64,000 nt of DNA from Parapedobacter luteus (GTDB lineage: Bacteria; Bacteroidota; Bacteroidia; Sphingobacteriales; Sphingobacteriaceae), in the NCBI RefSeq assembly GCF_900168055.1, contig NZ_FUYS01000004.1, positions 248,001-312,000 of the forward strand, in the 5' to 3' direction. Of this stretch, positions 17,415 through 27,381 are shown in pieces. Under the pieces are notes generated by a model. That model was not told the origin of the DNA and made no database searches. It saw nothing but the letters and a program-made list of their open reading frames with translations. Numbering within the stretch: position 1 is the stretch's first letter; every line of letters begins with the position of its first letter. A program made the position numbers and the translations under genes.

Positions 17415-19021
17415 ACCCGCATTTATTGACCATACTGATTTTTTTGCCGCTGGCTGCCGCCATGTTGATGATGCTTGTGCCATCAACCAAAAAGACTGTT
17501 TATAAATACATCGCATTAATCACCGGGCTCCTTCAATTGCTATTGAGCGGGGCAATGTATTGGTTGTTTCACCCCAAGGGATCCGGCATTACGGAAGAAA
17601 GATTATACCAGTTTGTCGATCATGTGCCTTGGATACGGTTGGACATGGGCAGCCTTGGCCTGTTGGAAATCGACTATTATGTCGGCGTCGATGGCCTCTC
17701 CATGCCGTTTCTTTTCCTTACAGCGTTCGTGATGGTCATCGCAATAGGTGCTTCATGGGACATTCAAAAGCGTGTAAAAGGTTATTTCATCCTCCTGATG
17801 GTGTTGGATATGGCCGTGATGGGCGTATTCTCCGCCCTCGATTTTTTCCTGTTTTACGTCTTTTATGAATTGATGCTGCTTCCCTTGTATTTCCTCATCG
17901 GCATTTGGGGCGGCGCGCGGCGCGAATATGCGGCGATCAAATTTTTCCTGTATACCTTATTTGGTTCGGTATTTATGCTTTTGGTCATTGTGGGGCTTTA
18001 TTTCTCGGTGACCAATCCGGATACCGGCGCCCACACGTTCAACATGTTGTACATGATGAATCCGGCTAATTATGCCCCCGATTCCATCTTTTCGGCCTTT
18101 ACCCAGCGGGAATTGTTCGGCATCTCGGCCCGGTTGCTCGGCTTCATCGTTTTGTTCGTCGCCTTTGCCATTAAAGTACCTGTGGTACCACTGCACACCT
18201 GGCTGCCCGATGCACACGTCGAAGCGCCTACGCCCATTTCCATCATCCTTGCGGGGATCTTGCTCAAAATCGGCGGATACGGTATCCTGCGGGTTTGCTT
18301 CAGCATTTTCCCTGATGCCGCATTGCAGTCTGCTTGGTGGTTGGGGCTCATCGGCGTGGTATCCATCATCTATGGGGCATTGGTCGCCCTGGGCCAGCGC
18401 GACCTGAAGCGCATGATCGCCTACTCGTCTGTGTCGCATATGGGTTTCGTAATGCTCGGTATAGCCTCCTTCACCGTGGAAGGCACTGCTGGGGCAGTAT
18501 TCCAGCTAATCAGCCATGGCTTCCTGTCGGCGGCGCTGTTTTTTCTCGTCGGCATGCTGTACGACCGCGTGCACGATCGCGATATCTACCATTTCCGGGG
18601 GCTTGCAAGCCTGATGCCCCGGTTTACGGTATTTGTGGCCATCACATTCTTCGCATCACTGGGGCTACCCGGTTTCTCGGCATTCATTGGGGAGGCATTC
18701 GTTATCATCGGGGCATTCAACGCTGAGGGTTTGCATGGTCTGCTGCCACGATGGATGGCCATTGGCGGATCGATTGGCATCCTGCTTAGTGCGGTATATT
18801 TCCTTTGGACGCTGCAACGAATGTTTTTTGGGCAGCTCCGTGTCAAGGGTGGCAACGCGTGGGTGGCAGCCCTCTCCGATGCCTCCCCGCGCGAGACATT
18901 CGTCATGGTGCCGATGCTTGCCCTGACGCTGGCATTGGGTGTATGTCCGGCCTTAGCCTTGGATAACATCAACGCATCGGTATTGGCGCTGGTGGAGCTG
19001 GTAACAGGAGTAGATCATTGA
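17411..19021 (+). CDS. nuoM: NADH-quinone oxidoreductase subunit M
   Basis: A 536-residue antiporter-like subunit with about 14 membrane helices. Key features are FYELMLLPLYFLIGIWG with the conserved Glu of helix 5, AIKVPVVPLHTWLPDAHVEA with the pumping Lys and HTWLPDAH, and ISHGFLSAALFFLVGMLYDR. Start and stop are fixed by the ATGA overlap with nuoL and by nuoN 68 bp later. Confidence 0.95.
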   Translation: MNPHLLTILIFLPLAAAMLMMLVPSTKKTVYKYIALITGLLQLLLSGAMYWLFHPKGSGITEERLYQFVDHVPWIRLDMGSLGLLEIDYYVGVDGLSMPFLFLTAFVMVIAIGASWDIQKRVKGYFILLMVLDMAVMGVFSALDFFLFYVFYELMLLPLYFLIGIWGGARREYAAIKFFLYTLFGSVFMLLVIVGLYFSVTNPDTGAHTFNMLYMMNPANYAPDSIFSAFTQRELFGISARLLGFIVLFVAFAIKVPVVPLHTWLPDAHVEAPTPISIILAGILLKIGGYGILRVCFSIFPDAALQSAWWLGLIGVVSIIYGALVALGQRDLKRMIAYSSVSHMGFVMLGIASFTVEGTAGAVFQLISHGFLSAALFFLVGMLYDRVHDRDIYHFRGLASLMPRFTVFVAITFFASLGLPGFSAFIGEAFVIIGAFNAEGLHGLLPRWMAIGGSIGILLSAVYFLWTLQRMFFGQLRVKGGNAWVAALSDASPRETFVMVPMLALTLALGVCPALALDNINASVLALVELVTGVDH

Positions 19022-19089
19022 AACGACTAATAGGTTGTGAGCTTAGGCGCTAAGCCATAAACTTGGACTGTAAGCTGTAAAGACATATA

Positions 19090-20574
19090 ATGACCGAGCT
19101 TTTACCCAATATAAGCAACAAACTGGACCATGTCCTCGCAGGGCTGCCGATGCTGCTGCCCGAACTGGTCCTGACAGCAACGTTCCTTACAGGCATAGGT
19201 GCCGGGTTGTTTGCCGACCGTTATTGGCGGCACGCCTCGTTTGCCGTCACCACGGTTGGCATTGTGCTTGCCGGGGTGTGCAGCGCCTGGCAACTGGCAT
19301 TACCCGCTGTCGACAATCTGCTGTTCGGGATGGCGACGATGGATGCCTTTGGCCGTTATGCCCGTCTGCTGACCGCTGCCGTTTGCTTGCTGTTCGTACT
19401 GTTTGCAAAAGCAAATCCGGGATTCAACGCACATCGGAAGAAGACGTCCGATTTGTACAGCATCTTGCTGGCCGTACATATCGGCCTCAATCTCATGGGA
19501 GTGGCCACCAATTGGCTGATGGTCTTCGTGGCTATAGAAATGGCGTCCATCGGTTCTTACCTCATGGTGGGATACCTCGCCAAGGAGGCCCGGCAGACCG
19601 AAGCCGCCATGAAGTACGTGCTATTTGGTTCGGTATGTTCCGCCGTGATGCTATACGGCCTATCATTTATGTACGGCTTCACGGGCGATCTCAATTTTAC
19701 GTCAGCCGCCCATATCCAAGGACTGGAAGGTACCGCTCCCCTGCTCGTTGCTACGGCGTTGCTGTTCGTCTTCACAGGCATCGGGTTCAAGCTGTCGTTT
19801 GTGCCTTTCCACTTCTGGACCCCCGACGTATACCAGGGGGCGTCTACGCCTGTGACGGCGTTCCTTTCCACCGCGCCGAAAATTGCCGGCATTGCTTTGC
19901 TGGCGCGAATAGGCTATGCCTGGCCTGCAGACAGCAATGCTTTCCAGTACTTACATACCCTGATATTGGTATCGGCTATCGTGACTATGCTGCTTGGCAA
20001 CCTCGCCGCGCTGCGCCAAACCAACGTGAAGCGGATGATGGCTTACTCTTCTATCGGCCATACCGGTTTTCTCATGATGGCGGTACTGGCCTACTCATCC
20101 GGGGAATTTGCCATTCTCCTGTTTTACCTTGCTGTATATGCGCTGATGAATATGGGCGTATTCATGCTCGCCGATTACATTGAAGCACGCACGGGTGCAG
20201 TCGACGTCGACGAGTACCGCGGATTGGGTAAGGTACTTCCCGCGGCCTTCGTCAGCTTCGTCATCCTGCTGATATCGCTTACCGGTCTACCCCCCACCGC
20301 AGGGTTCGTCGCCAAACTACTCGTATTCAGTGCGGTATTCAACAATTGGCAGCTGACGGGCAACGCCGGCATGCTGTTGCTGCTCATCGTTGGCGCGCTT
20401 ACTACCGTCATTTCTCTCTTTTATTACTTCAAGGTGCCATTGCATGCATTTCTACGGCAACCAGAGCAGGAAAGGAAGACCCTGCCCGCGCACCCCATTG
20501 TCGTTGGCCTGGCCCTACTTATGGCCGCGGCTGTATTGCTGCTGGGCATTTTCCCGAGTTGGTTGATGGCCTAA
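19090..20574 (+). CDS. nuoN: NADH-quinone oxidoreductase subunit N
   Basis: The 494-residue third antiporter-like subunit. FVAIEMASIGSYLMVGYL contains the conserved Glu, GFKLSFVPFHFWTPDVYQGA the Lys and the proline-broken helix, and RMMAYSSIGHTGFLMM a second conserved block. It is the last gene of the complex I run; the following gene is on the other strand. The 68-bp gap after nuoM has no recognisable element. Confidence 0.94.
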   Translation: MTELLPNISNKLDHVLAGLPMLLPELVLTATFLTGIGAGLFADRYWRHASFAVTTVGIVLAGVCSAWQLALPAVDNLLFGMATMDAFGRYARLLTAAVCLLFVLFAKANPGFNAHRKKTSDLYSILLAVHIGLNLMGVATNWLMVFVAIEMASIGSYLMVGYLAKEARQTEAAMKYVLFGSVCSAVMLYGLSFMYGFTGDLNFTSAAHIQGLEGTAPLLVATALLFVFTGIGFKLSFVPFHFWTPDVYQGASTPVTAFLSTAPKIAGIALLARIGYAWPADSNAFQYLHTLILVSAIVTMLLGNLAALRQTNVKRMMAYSSIGHTGFLMMAVLAYSSGEFAILLFYLAVYALMNMGVFMLADYIEARTGAVDVDEYRGLGKVLPAAFVSFVILLISLTGLPPTAGFVAKLLVFSAVFNNWQLTGNAGMLLLLIVGALTTVISLFYYFKVPLHAFLRQPEQERKTLPAHPIVVGLALLMAAAVLLLGIFPSWLMA

Positions 20575-20646
20575 CTTTGCCTGTATGCTTGGCCAACACA
20601 TCATCGCTTTTTATTCTGACAGCATAAAGCAGCGTGTAAGAGTCCG

Positions 20647-21963
20647 TTATTCCGGCACTACCGCCCAAATGGTATTGGCGGCATCGTCTGTCACCAACAG
20701 GTAGCCTTGTTGCGCGAAGGTCACGCCCACCGGACGGCCATATACCTCGCCTTTTTCCGCATCGGCGATGAACCCGGAGAGAAAATCCTCCGGCATACCG
20801 GTCGGCTTGCCATTATCAAAAGGTACGTAGACGACTTTATAGCCCACCAATTCGGAGCGATTCCACGACCCATGCTGGCCGATGTAAGCACCCGACCGGA
20901 ATCCTTCATGTTTGCTGAAAGCCAGTCCCAGCGATGCCGTATGTGATCCCAGGGCATAATCTGGCACAATGCTTTTGGCAACCAAATCCTCATGTTGTCC
21001 TTTCCAATTCGGGTCGGGATGCTTGCCCCAATAAGCATAGGGCCATCCGTAAAAACCGCCCTCCTGTACAGCTGTGATATAATCCGGCACCAACGCATCG
21101 CCCAGTTCGTCGCGCTCATTGACGGCTGTCCAAAGTACGCCGCTTTGCGGCTCCCAATCCATACCTACCGGATTGCGCAGGCCCGATGCGAAGATACGTT
21201 CGCCCGTGCCATCCGGGGCGACCTCGATAATGTTTGCCCGCCGGACTTCATGCTCCATGCCGTTTTCACCCACATTGCTGCCGGATCCGACCGAAATATA
21301 AATTTTGCTCCCATCGGCATTGGCAACGATATTGCGTGTCCAATGGTTGTTATATCCGCCAGCCGGCAGCGCCAGCAGCTTCTCCCCTTCGGCCACGATA
21401 CTCGATGCTTCCGGGTCATAGGGGAACCGCCACAGCCCATCGGTATTTGCTACATAGAAATAGTCGCCCAGTACAAGCATACCGAAGGGCTGGTTCAAGC
21501 CGTCCAGATAAACGCGCTGCAAGTCGGGTTTGGCATCGCCGTCCGTATCCCTGAGGAGAATGATTTGATGCGAGCTGACCGCCAGGTTTTCGTTTCGGGA
21601 TTTGGCTTTCCCGCTGACCAAATCTTTGATGCGTTCGGCACCACGTTTCACCGTGCGCGCTTCTGACACAAAAATGTCGCCATTCGGTGCTTGGTAAATC
21701 CATCGCGGGCTATTCAGCTTATCGGCAAACTTTACGACCCGATAGCCTTCCGGGGCGGTCGGCTTCTGCCCCTCCGGCCAACCAACAACCTTGGACAACT
21801 TGGTTGCCGACGGCGTCGCCATCGGCTGCGGCAGCGTTACATCCGTCCCATACTCGACAACTTCCTGCGTAAATGCACTCGAAATCGGATAAGCAGATAC
21901 TGCCATACAGCAGACAAAAAACCTGAAAAACGTGCCAGACAATAATTTGGGTGACTTCTTCAT
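20647..21963 (-). CDS. PQQ-dependent sugar (sorbosone-type) dehydrogenase homologue, exported
   Basis: A 438-residue six-bladed beta-propeller protein. The N-terminus MKKSPKLLSGTFFRFFVCCM followed by a hydrophobic stretch ending around SAFTQE is a signal peptide. The mature part has the family features SPRWIYQAPNGDIFVSEA, YVANTDGLWRFPY, FASGLRNPVGMDWEP, GWPYAYWGKHPDPNW and the C-terminal RPVGVTFAQQGYLLVTDDAANTIW. Relatives are soluble glucose or sorbosone dehydrogenases that oxidise sugars with PQQ; substrate cannot be told. It is single, 103 bp downstream of the GLPGLI gene on the same strand. Confidence 0.85.
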   Translation of the reverse strand: MKKSPKLLSGTFFRFFVCCMAVSAYPISSAFTQEVVEYGTDVTLPQPMATPSATKLSKVVGWPEGQKPTAPEGYRVVKFADKLNSPRWIYQAPNGDIFVSEARTVKRGAERIKDLVSGKAKSRNENLAVSSHQIILLRDTDGDAKPDLQRVYLDGLNQPFGMLVLGDYFYVANTDGLWRFPYDPEASSIVAEGEKLLALPAGGYNNHWTRNIVANADGSKIYISVGSGSNVGENGMEHEVRRANIIEVAPDGTGERIFASGLRNPVGMDWEPQSGVLWTAVNERDELGDALVPDYITAVQEGGFYGWPYAYWGKHPDPNWKGQHEDLVAKSIVPDYALGSHTASLGLAFSKHEGFRSGAYIGQHGSWNRSELVGYKVVYVPFDNGKPTGMPEDFLSGFIADAEKGEVYGRPVGVTFAQQGYLLVTDDAANTIWAVVPE

Positions 21964-22066
21964 ATTGCGATTTACCTAATGCTTGATTACATCGTAGCCA
22001 ACAACTGGCTATCGCAAATGTTTGTCTTTCCGTTGCGGATTTGACGGAAACTGGCAGTGGTTAGTA

Positions 22067-22846
22067 CTACAACAGGATAGCTTTCAGGATAGCCTGCGCA
22101 CGATCGCCCCAGTTTTTCAGGCTTGATTCGAGTTGGGTGCGCAATTCGCGGTAGTCAACGGCCTTGCCCTTTTTAGGGGCTTCCAGTTCTTTCGCCGACA
22201 CCGGCCGATCGTCCACTTTGGTCGCGAAATAGGTGGTATTTTCATAGGGAAGGGCTATGCCCAGGATCAAACCGGGCAAGCCGGTAAATGATTCGGGACC
22301 TCCGGTCACCGGAATCTGATCGGTATAAAAAGCAACCACGTAAACGGAATCCAGCACCAGGGCATTGGCCCGCCGGCATTCGTACCCCGCAATCTCCCGG
22401 GTCTCATTGGTAAGCCGCCACTGGATGCGCCTCGTGCTATCCGTAATCAGGTAGGTTTCCTCGTAAACACTTTTCTGGCTGATACTTTGTCCGGCAATCA
22501 AGTCCGTAACAATAGTATTAGCCATATCAACAGACGGATCATTGCCAAGGAACCCGGTACTGGAACCCGGCGCGGCATGGGGCCAAAACCGTGTTTTTCC
22601 ATCCGCGAAGGCCAGGCTGTATTTGAACGATTTGAACTGCGGATTGGTCTTCCGGTATTGTTCGAAAGCCTGTTCCATGAATGAGTTGTCGCCTATCCGG
22701 CTTTTGATTTTCGCGTACATATTGACCCGTTTTTCGAATTCGACGACACCGCTCTCGACAAAGCGGGCGTACTGCGCCCGCAGCGGCTGGGATACAGTCA
22801 TGAATACAACTAAACAGGCCAACAAGTGAAACGTATTCTTCTTCAT
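22067..22846 (-). CDS. GLPGLI family exported protein
   Basis: A 259-residue protein with a signal peptide (about 1-24, ending LRAQ). It contains the name-giving motif in SFTGLPGLILGIALP (about 192-206), preceded by the usual WRLTNETREIAGYECRRANAL block (about 130-150). Function of the family is unknown; its genes commonly sit beside outer-membrane TonB-family proteins in Bacteroidota, as here, 4 bp after the OMP gene. Together they are one transcription unit. Confidence 0.92.
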   Translation of the reverse strand: MKKNTFHLLACLVVFMTVSQPLRAQYARFVESGVVEFEKRVNMYAKIKSRIGDNSFMEQAFEQYRKTNPQFKSFKYSLAFADGKTRFWPHAAPGSSTGFLGNDPSVDMANTIVTDLIAGQSISQKSVYEETYLITDSTRRIQWRLTNETREIAGYECRRANALVLDSVYVVAFYTDQIPVTGGPESFTGLPGLILGIALPYENTTYFATKVDDRPVSAKELEAPKKGKAVDYRELRTQLESSLKNWGDRAQAILKAILL

Positions 22847-22850
22847 ATCG

Positions 22851-25643
22851 CTAATTTTGTATGGATACGCCGCCCATCTTATTGAAATCCCATGTAAGGG
22901 AGAACATCAGGTAGCGTGTAATGGTCGTATAGCTGTTCTGCGAAAGCATGTTGTTGCTGGCATAACGGCTAAAGCCCACGTTTTGCTTAAGCAGGTCGTT
23001 GACCCCCACGGAAAGGCGGAGTGTCTCATCTTTCAGGAACTTCTTGCTGACCGATGCATTGATAATAAACCGTTCAAACTCTTCATCAAATGACTGGGTG
23101 GCCGCCGTATAGGTATATTGGCCATCGGATGTAATCTGAAACTTCCAGGGCAGGTAAACATTGAAAGTGTAGTTACCGTTTAACCCCCAACCATTGTTAT
23201 TTTGCTGCCGTTGCAACGATGATTCGCCATGGGTATAGGTTGGGCCGAAATTGATGAAGAAATCATACTTATTTTGGATGTACTGCCGGATATTGACACT
23301 TCCGCCGTAGCTCGAGCTTTGGGTCTTATTCAATTCGCCGTTGGTCAGGTTATAATAGACGTTGCCATTCATATTGAGTCCGGCACCGACATTGAGATTC
23401 CATTTTTTCAGGTTCTTACTGAAGTTTGAATAGAAGAAATAATTGATGGGCGATTGATTATCCAGGTTTGCATACTGGAACGTGCTGCGGCCTACCGAGT
23501 CGGTAAACGTGTTGCTGACGATTGGGTTGTGCGTGTTGGAAAAGCTCCCCGAAAAAAATACGTATTGATTGCCGAGCACTTTGAATGAATTGTACGATAC
23601 GTTGAAGCGGTTGGTGTACGACGGTTTCAAATCCGGGTTGCCGAGTACGATGTTCATGGGATCATCGTTCACCCGCACAGGCTGGATTTGATTGATAGAC
23701 GGTTGTGTATTGTTGCCGTTATAAGATAGCGTAAACGACTTCTGCTGGGAAAACCGATATTGCCACCGCAATTGCGGATTGTGATTGGTGAAATTGCGTT
23801 CGAAGCGGCTATCAGCATACCGATCCGTCTGATCAAACCGAACCCTGCTGATCCGTGTCCCGAAATTGACCGTAGATTTGCCCTTTTTGAAATTAACGAT
23901 GGCTCCGAACTGGTTTGACAGTTGATTGAGTTTAAAATCGTTGCTGAATAAGGAATCCAGGTCCACGTAATTGCCGGCACCCACCGGATTGAACGATTGC
24001 CTCACTGACGTGCCGTTGCTTGCTGTGAGGCGATAATTCAAGACCAAGGCAAGTGCCTGCGAGAGGGGTTCGGAATAGGTGACATTGGAATTGAACACCA
24101 TGCTGTTGTTGTCGTTGATCTTGAGCTGATCGATTATCCAAACACTATCTACCGTACCACGTTCATAGAACGTGTTTTCCGAATACAAAAATCCCTGTGC
24201 GTTGCTTTGCTCGATCGTTTCGTTGAGTTCCCAAGAGAGTGTCCGTCCCTGTTTCCGGAGCTTTTTGGTCCACAATGCGGTCACGAAAGCGCTGAGTCCT
24301 TCGGTATCATTGGTGGTACGGCGCATCGACTGATTGAGCATGCCGCCTGTTCCGTCGGTACCCGTCGACTGGTTGAACCCGCTGGTCTCGCCCTTTCGGA
24401 GGGTCCCGTCCACAGTCACTTTCAACGTGGAGGTCGAATCAAACTGTGTTTCAAAGATAGCTCCGCCGCGCTGCCGGAATATCCGGCGATCGAACGCCTC
24501 GTCGGAGACGGTATTGATGGTCCCCGTGGGCAGGTTATTTTGCGTGATGGTATTGTTGGTGCCTTCGACGCTTAGTTCGCCGATTTTATAGTTCCCGTTG
24601 ATGGATTGCCTACCGTCGTTCCACTTGTTGCTGTAGAACGCGCCCCCGTTCAACGCAGAGGGAATTCCACGGCCGTCATACCGGCCGCCCCAGGATTCGA
24701 TATCGTCCTGGCCGCCCGTTATCATAATCATGATGCCACCGTCTTCCATCAAGCTCGTACTGCCGGATGGCGAATAGCGGTCGGCATCCTGCCAGCTCAA
24801 CCCTGTCCGCCCCGTGTTGCCGAGCGTGCCGAATGCCGAAAACCGCTGCTTATTATTGAAACGGTTGAACATCGCCTGGCCTTGGTAGAAGTCTTTATTG
24901 CCAACACCCGCATCTACTTTACCAAAATGCCCCGTCTTCTTATCTTCCTTAAGGACGATATTGAGTGTTTTCGACCGTTCGCCATCGTCTACCCCAGTAA
25001 ACTCGGCTTGGTCGCTCCGTTTGTCATAAAGCTGTACTTTATCAACCATGTCGCCGCGAAGATTTCGGGTGACCAAGGTCGGGTCATCACCGAAAAACTC
25101 CTCGCCATCCACCAATACTTTATTGACCGTCTGCCCTTGGGCAGTGATTTTGCCATCCTGATCGACTTGGATACCCGGCAATTGCTGGAGCAAATCTTCC
25201 ACCTTCGAATTGGGCTGGATGGTGAAACTGGCGGCATCATATTCCGTTGTATCCCCCCGAATCGTGATGGCCTGCCGGCGACTGACCAATACCTCTTCCA
25301 ACAGCTTGGAGCGGAGCACCAACCCCAAATTGCCAAAATCCAGCACCTTGGTCGCACTGTCCAAGGTAAACCGCTCCACATAGTCGGCATACTCGGGAAA
25401 CGTGGCGAAAAGGATGTACTCACCTGCATCCAGCCCCTCCAGTTGGAAATTGCCCGACGCGTCCGTACGGGTAAACGTAGAAAGCATGGAATCCTGGGCG
25501 TGCACAAGCACAATGGACGATTTGGCCAGTTTAATGCTGGATGCCGTATCCACTACCGTACCTTTGATGGCATAGCCTTCCTGAGCTACCGAAAACAACC
25601 AGCATGAACATACCGCTAACAGCGTAACGAGGAATCGCTTCAT
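22851..25643 (-). CDS. TonB-dependent outer-membrane beta-barrel protein (OMP_b-brl family)
   Basis: A 930-residue outer-membrane protein: signal peptide (about 1-21), a carboxypeptidase-regulatory-like domain (about 25-105, YAIKGTVVDTASSIKLAKSS), a plug domain (about 115-225, with VEDLLQQLPGIQVDQDGKI and VNKVLVDGEEFFGDDPTL), then a beta-barrel ending in the strand MFSLTWDFNKMGGVSIQN. The ligand is unknown. The GLPGLI gene follows directly. The well-formed promoter on the minus strand at 25746-25775 carries a symmetrical site in its spacer. Confidence 0.92.
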   Translation of the reverse strand: MKRFLVTLLAVCSCWLFSVAQEGYAIKGTVVDTASSIKLAKSSIVLVHAQDSMLSTFTRTDASGNFQLEGLDAGEYILFATFPEYADYVERFTLDSATKVLDFGNLGLVLRSKLLEEVLVSRRQAITIRGDTTEYDAASFTIQPNSKVEDLLQQLPGIQVDQDGKITAQGQTVNKVLVDGEEFFGDDPTLVTRNLRGDMVDKVQLYDKRSDQAEFTGVDDGERSKTLNIVLKEDKKTGHFGKVDAGVGNKDFYQGQAMFNRFNNKQRFSAFGTLGNTGRTGLSWQDADRYSPSGSTSLMEDGGIMIMITGGQDDIESWGGRYDGRGIPSALNGGAFYSNKWNDGRQSINGNYKIGELSVEGTNNTITQNNLPTGTINTVSDEAFDRRIFRQRGGAIFETQFDSTSTLKVTVDGTLRKGETSGFNQSTGTDGTGGMLNQSMRRTTNDTEGLSAFVTALWTKKLRKQGRTLSWELNETIEQSNAQGFLYSENTFYERGTVDSVWIIDQLKINDNNSMVFNSNVTYSEPLSQALALVLNYRLTASNGTSVRQSFNPVGAGNYVDLDSLFSNDFKLNQLSNQFGAIVNFKKGKSTVNFGTRISRVRFDQTDRYADSRFERNFTNHNPQLRWQYRFSQQKSFTLSYNGNNTQPSINQIQPVRVNDDPMNIVLGNPDLKPSYTNRFNVSYNSFKVLGNQYVFFSGSFSNTHNPIVSNTFTDSVGRSTFQYANLDNQSPINYFFYSNFSKNLKKWNLNVGAGLNMNGNVYYNLTNGELNKTQSSSYGGSVNIRQYIQNKYDFFINFGPTYTHGESSLQRQQNNNGWGLNGNYTFNVYLPWKFQITSDGQYTYTAATQSFDEEFERFIINASVSKKFLKDETLRLSVGVNDLLKQNVGFSRYASNNMLSQNSYTTITRYLMFSLTWDFNKMGGVSIQN

Positions 25644-25745
25644 AAATCGGGGTTTAATGCATATATTAGGTATCTTACCTTCTACTGATTACGTGCTGGA
25701 TTATTTCAGGCTGCCTCTAATCGTGTATACTATTTCCAACTGTCG

Positions 25746-25775
25746 CAAATATAAAACTAAAAAAATAGTTTCAAA
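25746..25775 (-). promoter_or_regulatory. Promoter of the OMP/GLPGLI operon with dyad in the spacer
   Basis: On the minus strand TTTG (25775-25772), an 18-bp spacer and TATATTTG (25753-25746). The spacer is exactly a palindrome on the plus strand, AAACTA-AAAAAA-TAGTTT (25754-25771), which could be an operator. It lies about 100 bp before the gene. Confidence 0.55.
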
Positions 25776-25944
25776 ACAAATTATCATCTTTTAACAGTCA
25801 TTGCCACGCCTACGGTACGTCAGGCAAACGCTATCAAGCCGATGCTCCGAGGTTTTTGACGCAGTTGCGGGCAATATGTTGCATAAACAAGCAGCATAAA
25901 TTACAGAAATCTGAACGCTGATGTACCCCCATGAGCGACTGCTA
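25776..25944. other. Intergenic stretch between divergent genes, nothing recognised
   Basis: Between the OMP-operon promoter and the dipeptidase promoter. I see no coding frame, repeat or hairpin of note in this part of the 350-bp gap. Confidence 0.5.
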
Positions 25945-25976
25945 TTTGTCTATATTTGGCAAATTACCTAAGTTTG
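25945..25976 (+). promoter_or_regulatory. Promoter of the M20 dipeptidase gene
   Basis: TTTG (25945-25948), 20-bp spacer, TAAGTTTG (25969-25976). It fits the Bacteroidota consensus in both boxes and decides the start of the next gene, because an upstream in-frame ATG at 25931 would lie inside the promoter. Confidence 0.75.
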
Positions 25977-25993
25977 CCGGAAAGCCTCTTACT

Positions 25994-27361
25994 ATGCAGA
26001 AGATCAAAGAATATGTGAAAGCGAACCAGCAGCGCTTTTTGGATGAGTTGTTTGCGTTACTCCGTTTTCCGTCCGTGAGCGCAGACCCGCAATATGCAGC
26101 CGATGTGCGAGACACGGCGGAATACGTTGCCCAAAAATTACGGGATGCGGGGGCCGATAACGTGGAAGTATGTGCTACCGCCGGCCATCCTATCGTATAC
26201 GGCGAGAAAATAATCGACCCCAACAAGCCCACGGTACTGGTATACGGCCATTATGATGTGCAACCCCCGGACCCGTTGGAGTTATGGGAGACCCCACCGT
26301 TTGAGCCTACTGTACGCGATGGCAAAATATTTGCCCGGGGCGCATGTGACGACAAAGGACAGTTTTACATGCACGTCAAGGCGTTTGAACTGATGCAAGC
26401 GACAGGTACCCTGGCCTGCAATGTCAAATTCATGATTGAAGGGGAAGAAGAAGTAGGTTCGGATAACTTGGGCGTGTTTGTAAAAGCCAATAAAGCGCGT
26501 TTGGCAGCCGACGTGGTACTCATCTCCGATACAGCGATGATCAGCTTGGAGACTCCTTCGCTGGAAACCGGACTCCGCGGCCTTTCTTACCTTGAAGTGG
26601 AGGTGACAGGCCCCAACCGCGACCTGCACTCCGGTGTATATGGCGGTGCTGTGGCCAACCCGATTACTATCCTGGCCAAACTCATCGCTTCGTTGCATGA
26701 TGAAAACAACCGCATCACCATCCCCGGCTTTTATGACGATGTAGCTGAGCTCAGTGACGCGGAACGCAACGCGCTGAACGAGGCACCATTTGACGAAGAT
26801 GAATACAAGCAGGATCTTGGCATAAAGGCACTTTGGGGCGAAAAGGGATACTCCACCATTGAACGCACTGGGATACGCCCCACGCTTGAAGTCAATGGCA
26901 TCTGGGGCGGATATATCGGCAAAGGTGCCAAAACGGTGCTGCCATCAAAGGCATATGCTAAGATTTCGATGCGGCTGGTGCCCAACCAAGATTCAGCCAC
27001 CATCACCGCCCTGTTCACCAAACACTTCGAACGCATCGCACCCGACTATGTATCCATGAAGGTGACGCCCCACCATGGTGGCCAGCCGGCGGTGACACCG
27101 ACCGACAGCCCAGCCTACCGAGCCGCCGAGAAGGCGATTGAGGAGGCCTTTGGCAAGAAACCTATCCCCACGCGGGGCGGCGGAAGCATTCCCATCGTAT
27201 CGTTGTTTGAAGACGAATTGGGATTGAAAACCGTACTGATGGGCTTTGGGCTGGACAGCGACAACCTGCATTCGCCCAACGAAAAGTATGACATCGCCAA
27301 TTATTTCAAAGGGATAGAAACGATTCCGCTGTTTCACAAGTATTTCGCGGAATTAAGCTAA
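25994..27361 (+). CDS. M20-family dipeptidase/peptidase
   Basis: A 455-residue zinc peptidase starting MQKIKEYVKANQQRFLDEL. Metal-site landmarks are VYGHYDVQPPDPLELW (first His and Asp), ARGACDDKGQFYMHVKAF (bridging Asp), MIEGEEEVGSDNL (catalytic and metal Glu), LISDT, and the last His in SDNLHSPNEKYDI. The RDLHSGVYGGAVANP block belongs to the lid/dimerisation domain. Relatives cleave dipeptides in the cytoplasm; the exact substrate is unknown. The ATG at 25994 is preferred over 25931 for the promoter reason given. The acyltransferase gene follows after about 20 bp. Confidence 0.93.
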   Translation: MQKIKEYVKANQQRFLDELFALLRFPSVSADPQYAADVRDTAEYVAQKLRDAGADNVEVCATAGHPIVYGEKIIDPNKPTVLVYGHYDVQPPDPLELWETPPFEPTVRDGKIFARGACDDKGQFYMHVKAFELMQATGTLACNVKFMIEGEEEVGSDNLGVFVKANKARLAADVVLISDTAMISLETPSLETGLRGLSYLEVEVTGPNRDLHSGVYGGAVANPITILAKLIASLHDENNRITIPGFYDDVAELSDAERNALNEAPFDEDEYKQDLGIKALWGEKGYSTIERTGIRPTLEVNGIWGGYIGKGAKTVLPSKAYAKISMRLVPNQDSATITALFTKHFERIAPDYVSMKVTPHHGGQPAVTPTDSPAYRAAEKAIEEAFGKKPIPTRGGGSIPIVSLFEDELGLKTVLMGFGLDSDNLHSPNEKYDIANYFKGIETIPLFHKYFAELS

Positions 27362-27381
27362 CTTCGGGGGGCTTGAAGGGG

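Noticed and set aside
19224-20183. 319-residue frame overlapping nuoN
   Set aside because: Shifted frame of nuoN with Cys/Arg/His-rich composition; nuoN has all family motifs.
24606-25607. 333-residue frame on the plus strand
   Set aside because: Antisense to the TonB outer-membrane protein; explained by codon bias of that gene.
25931-25993. Upstream start of the M20 dipeptidase
   Set aside because: The extra 21 codons lie across a well-formed promoter.
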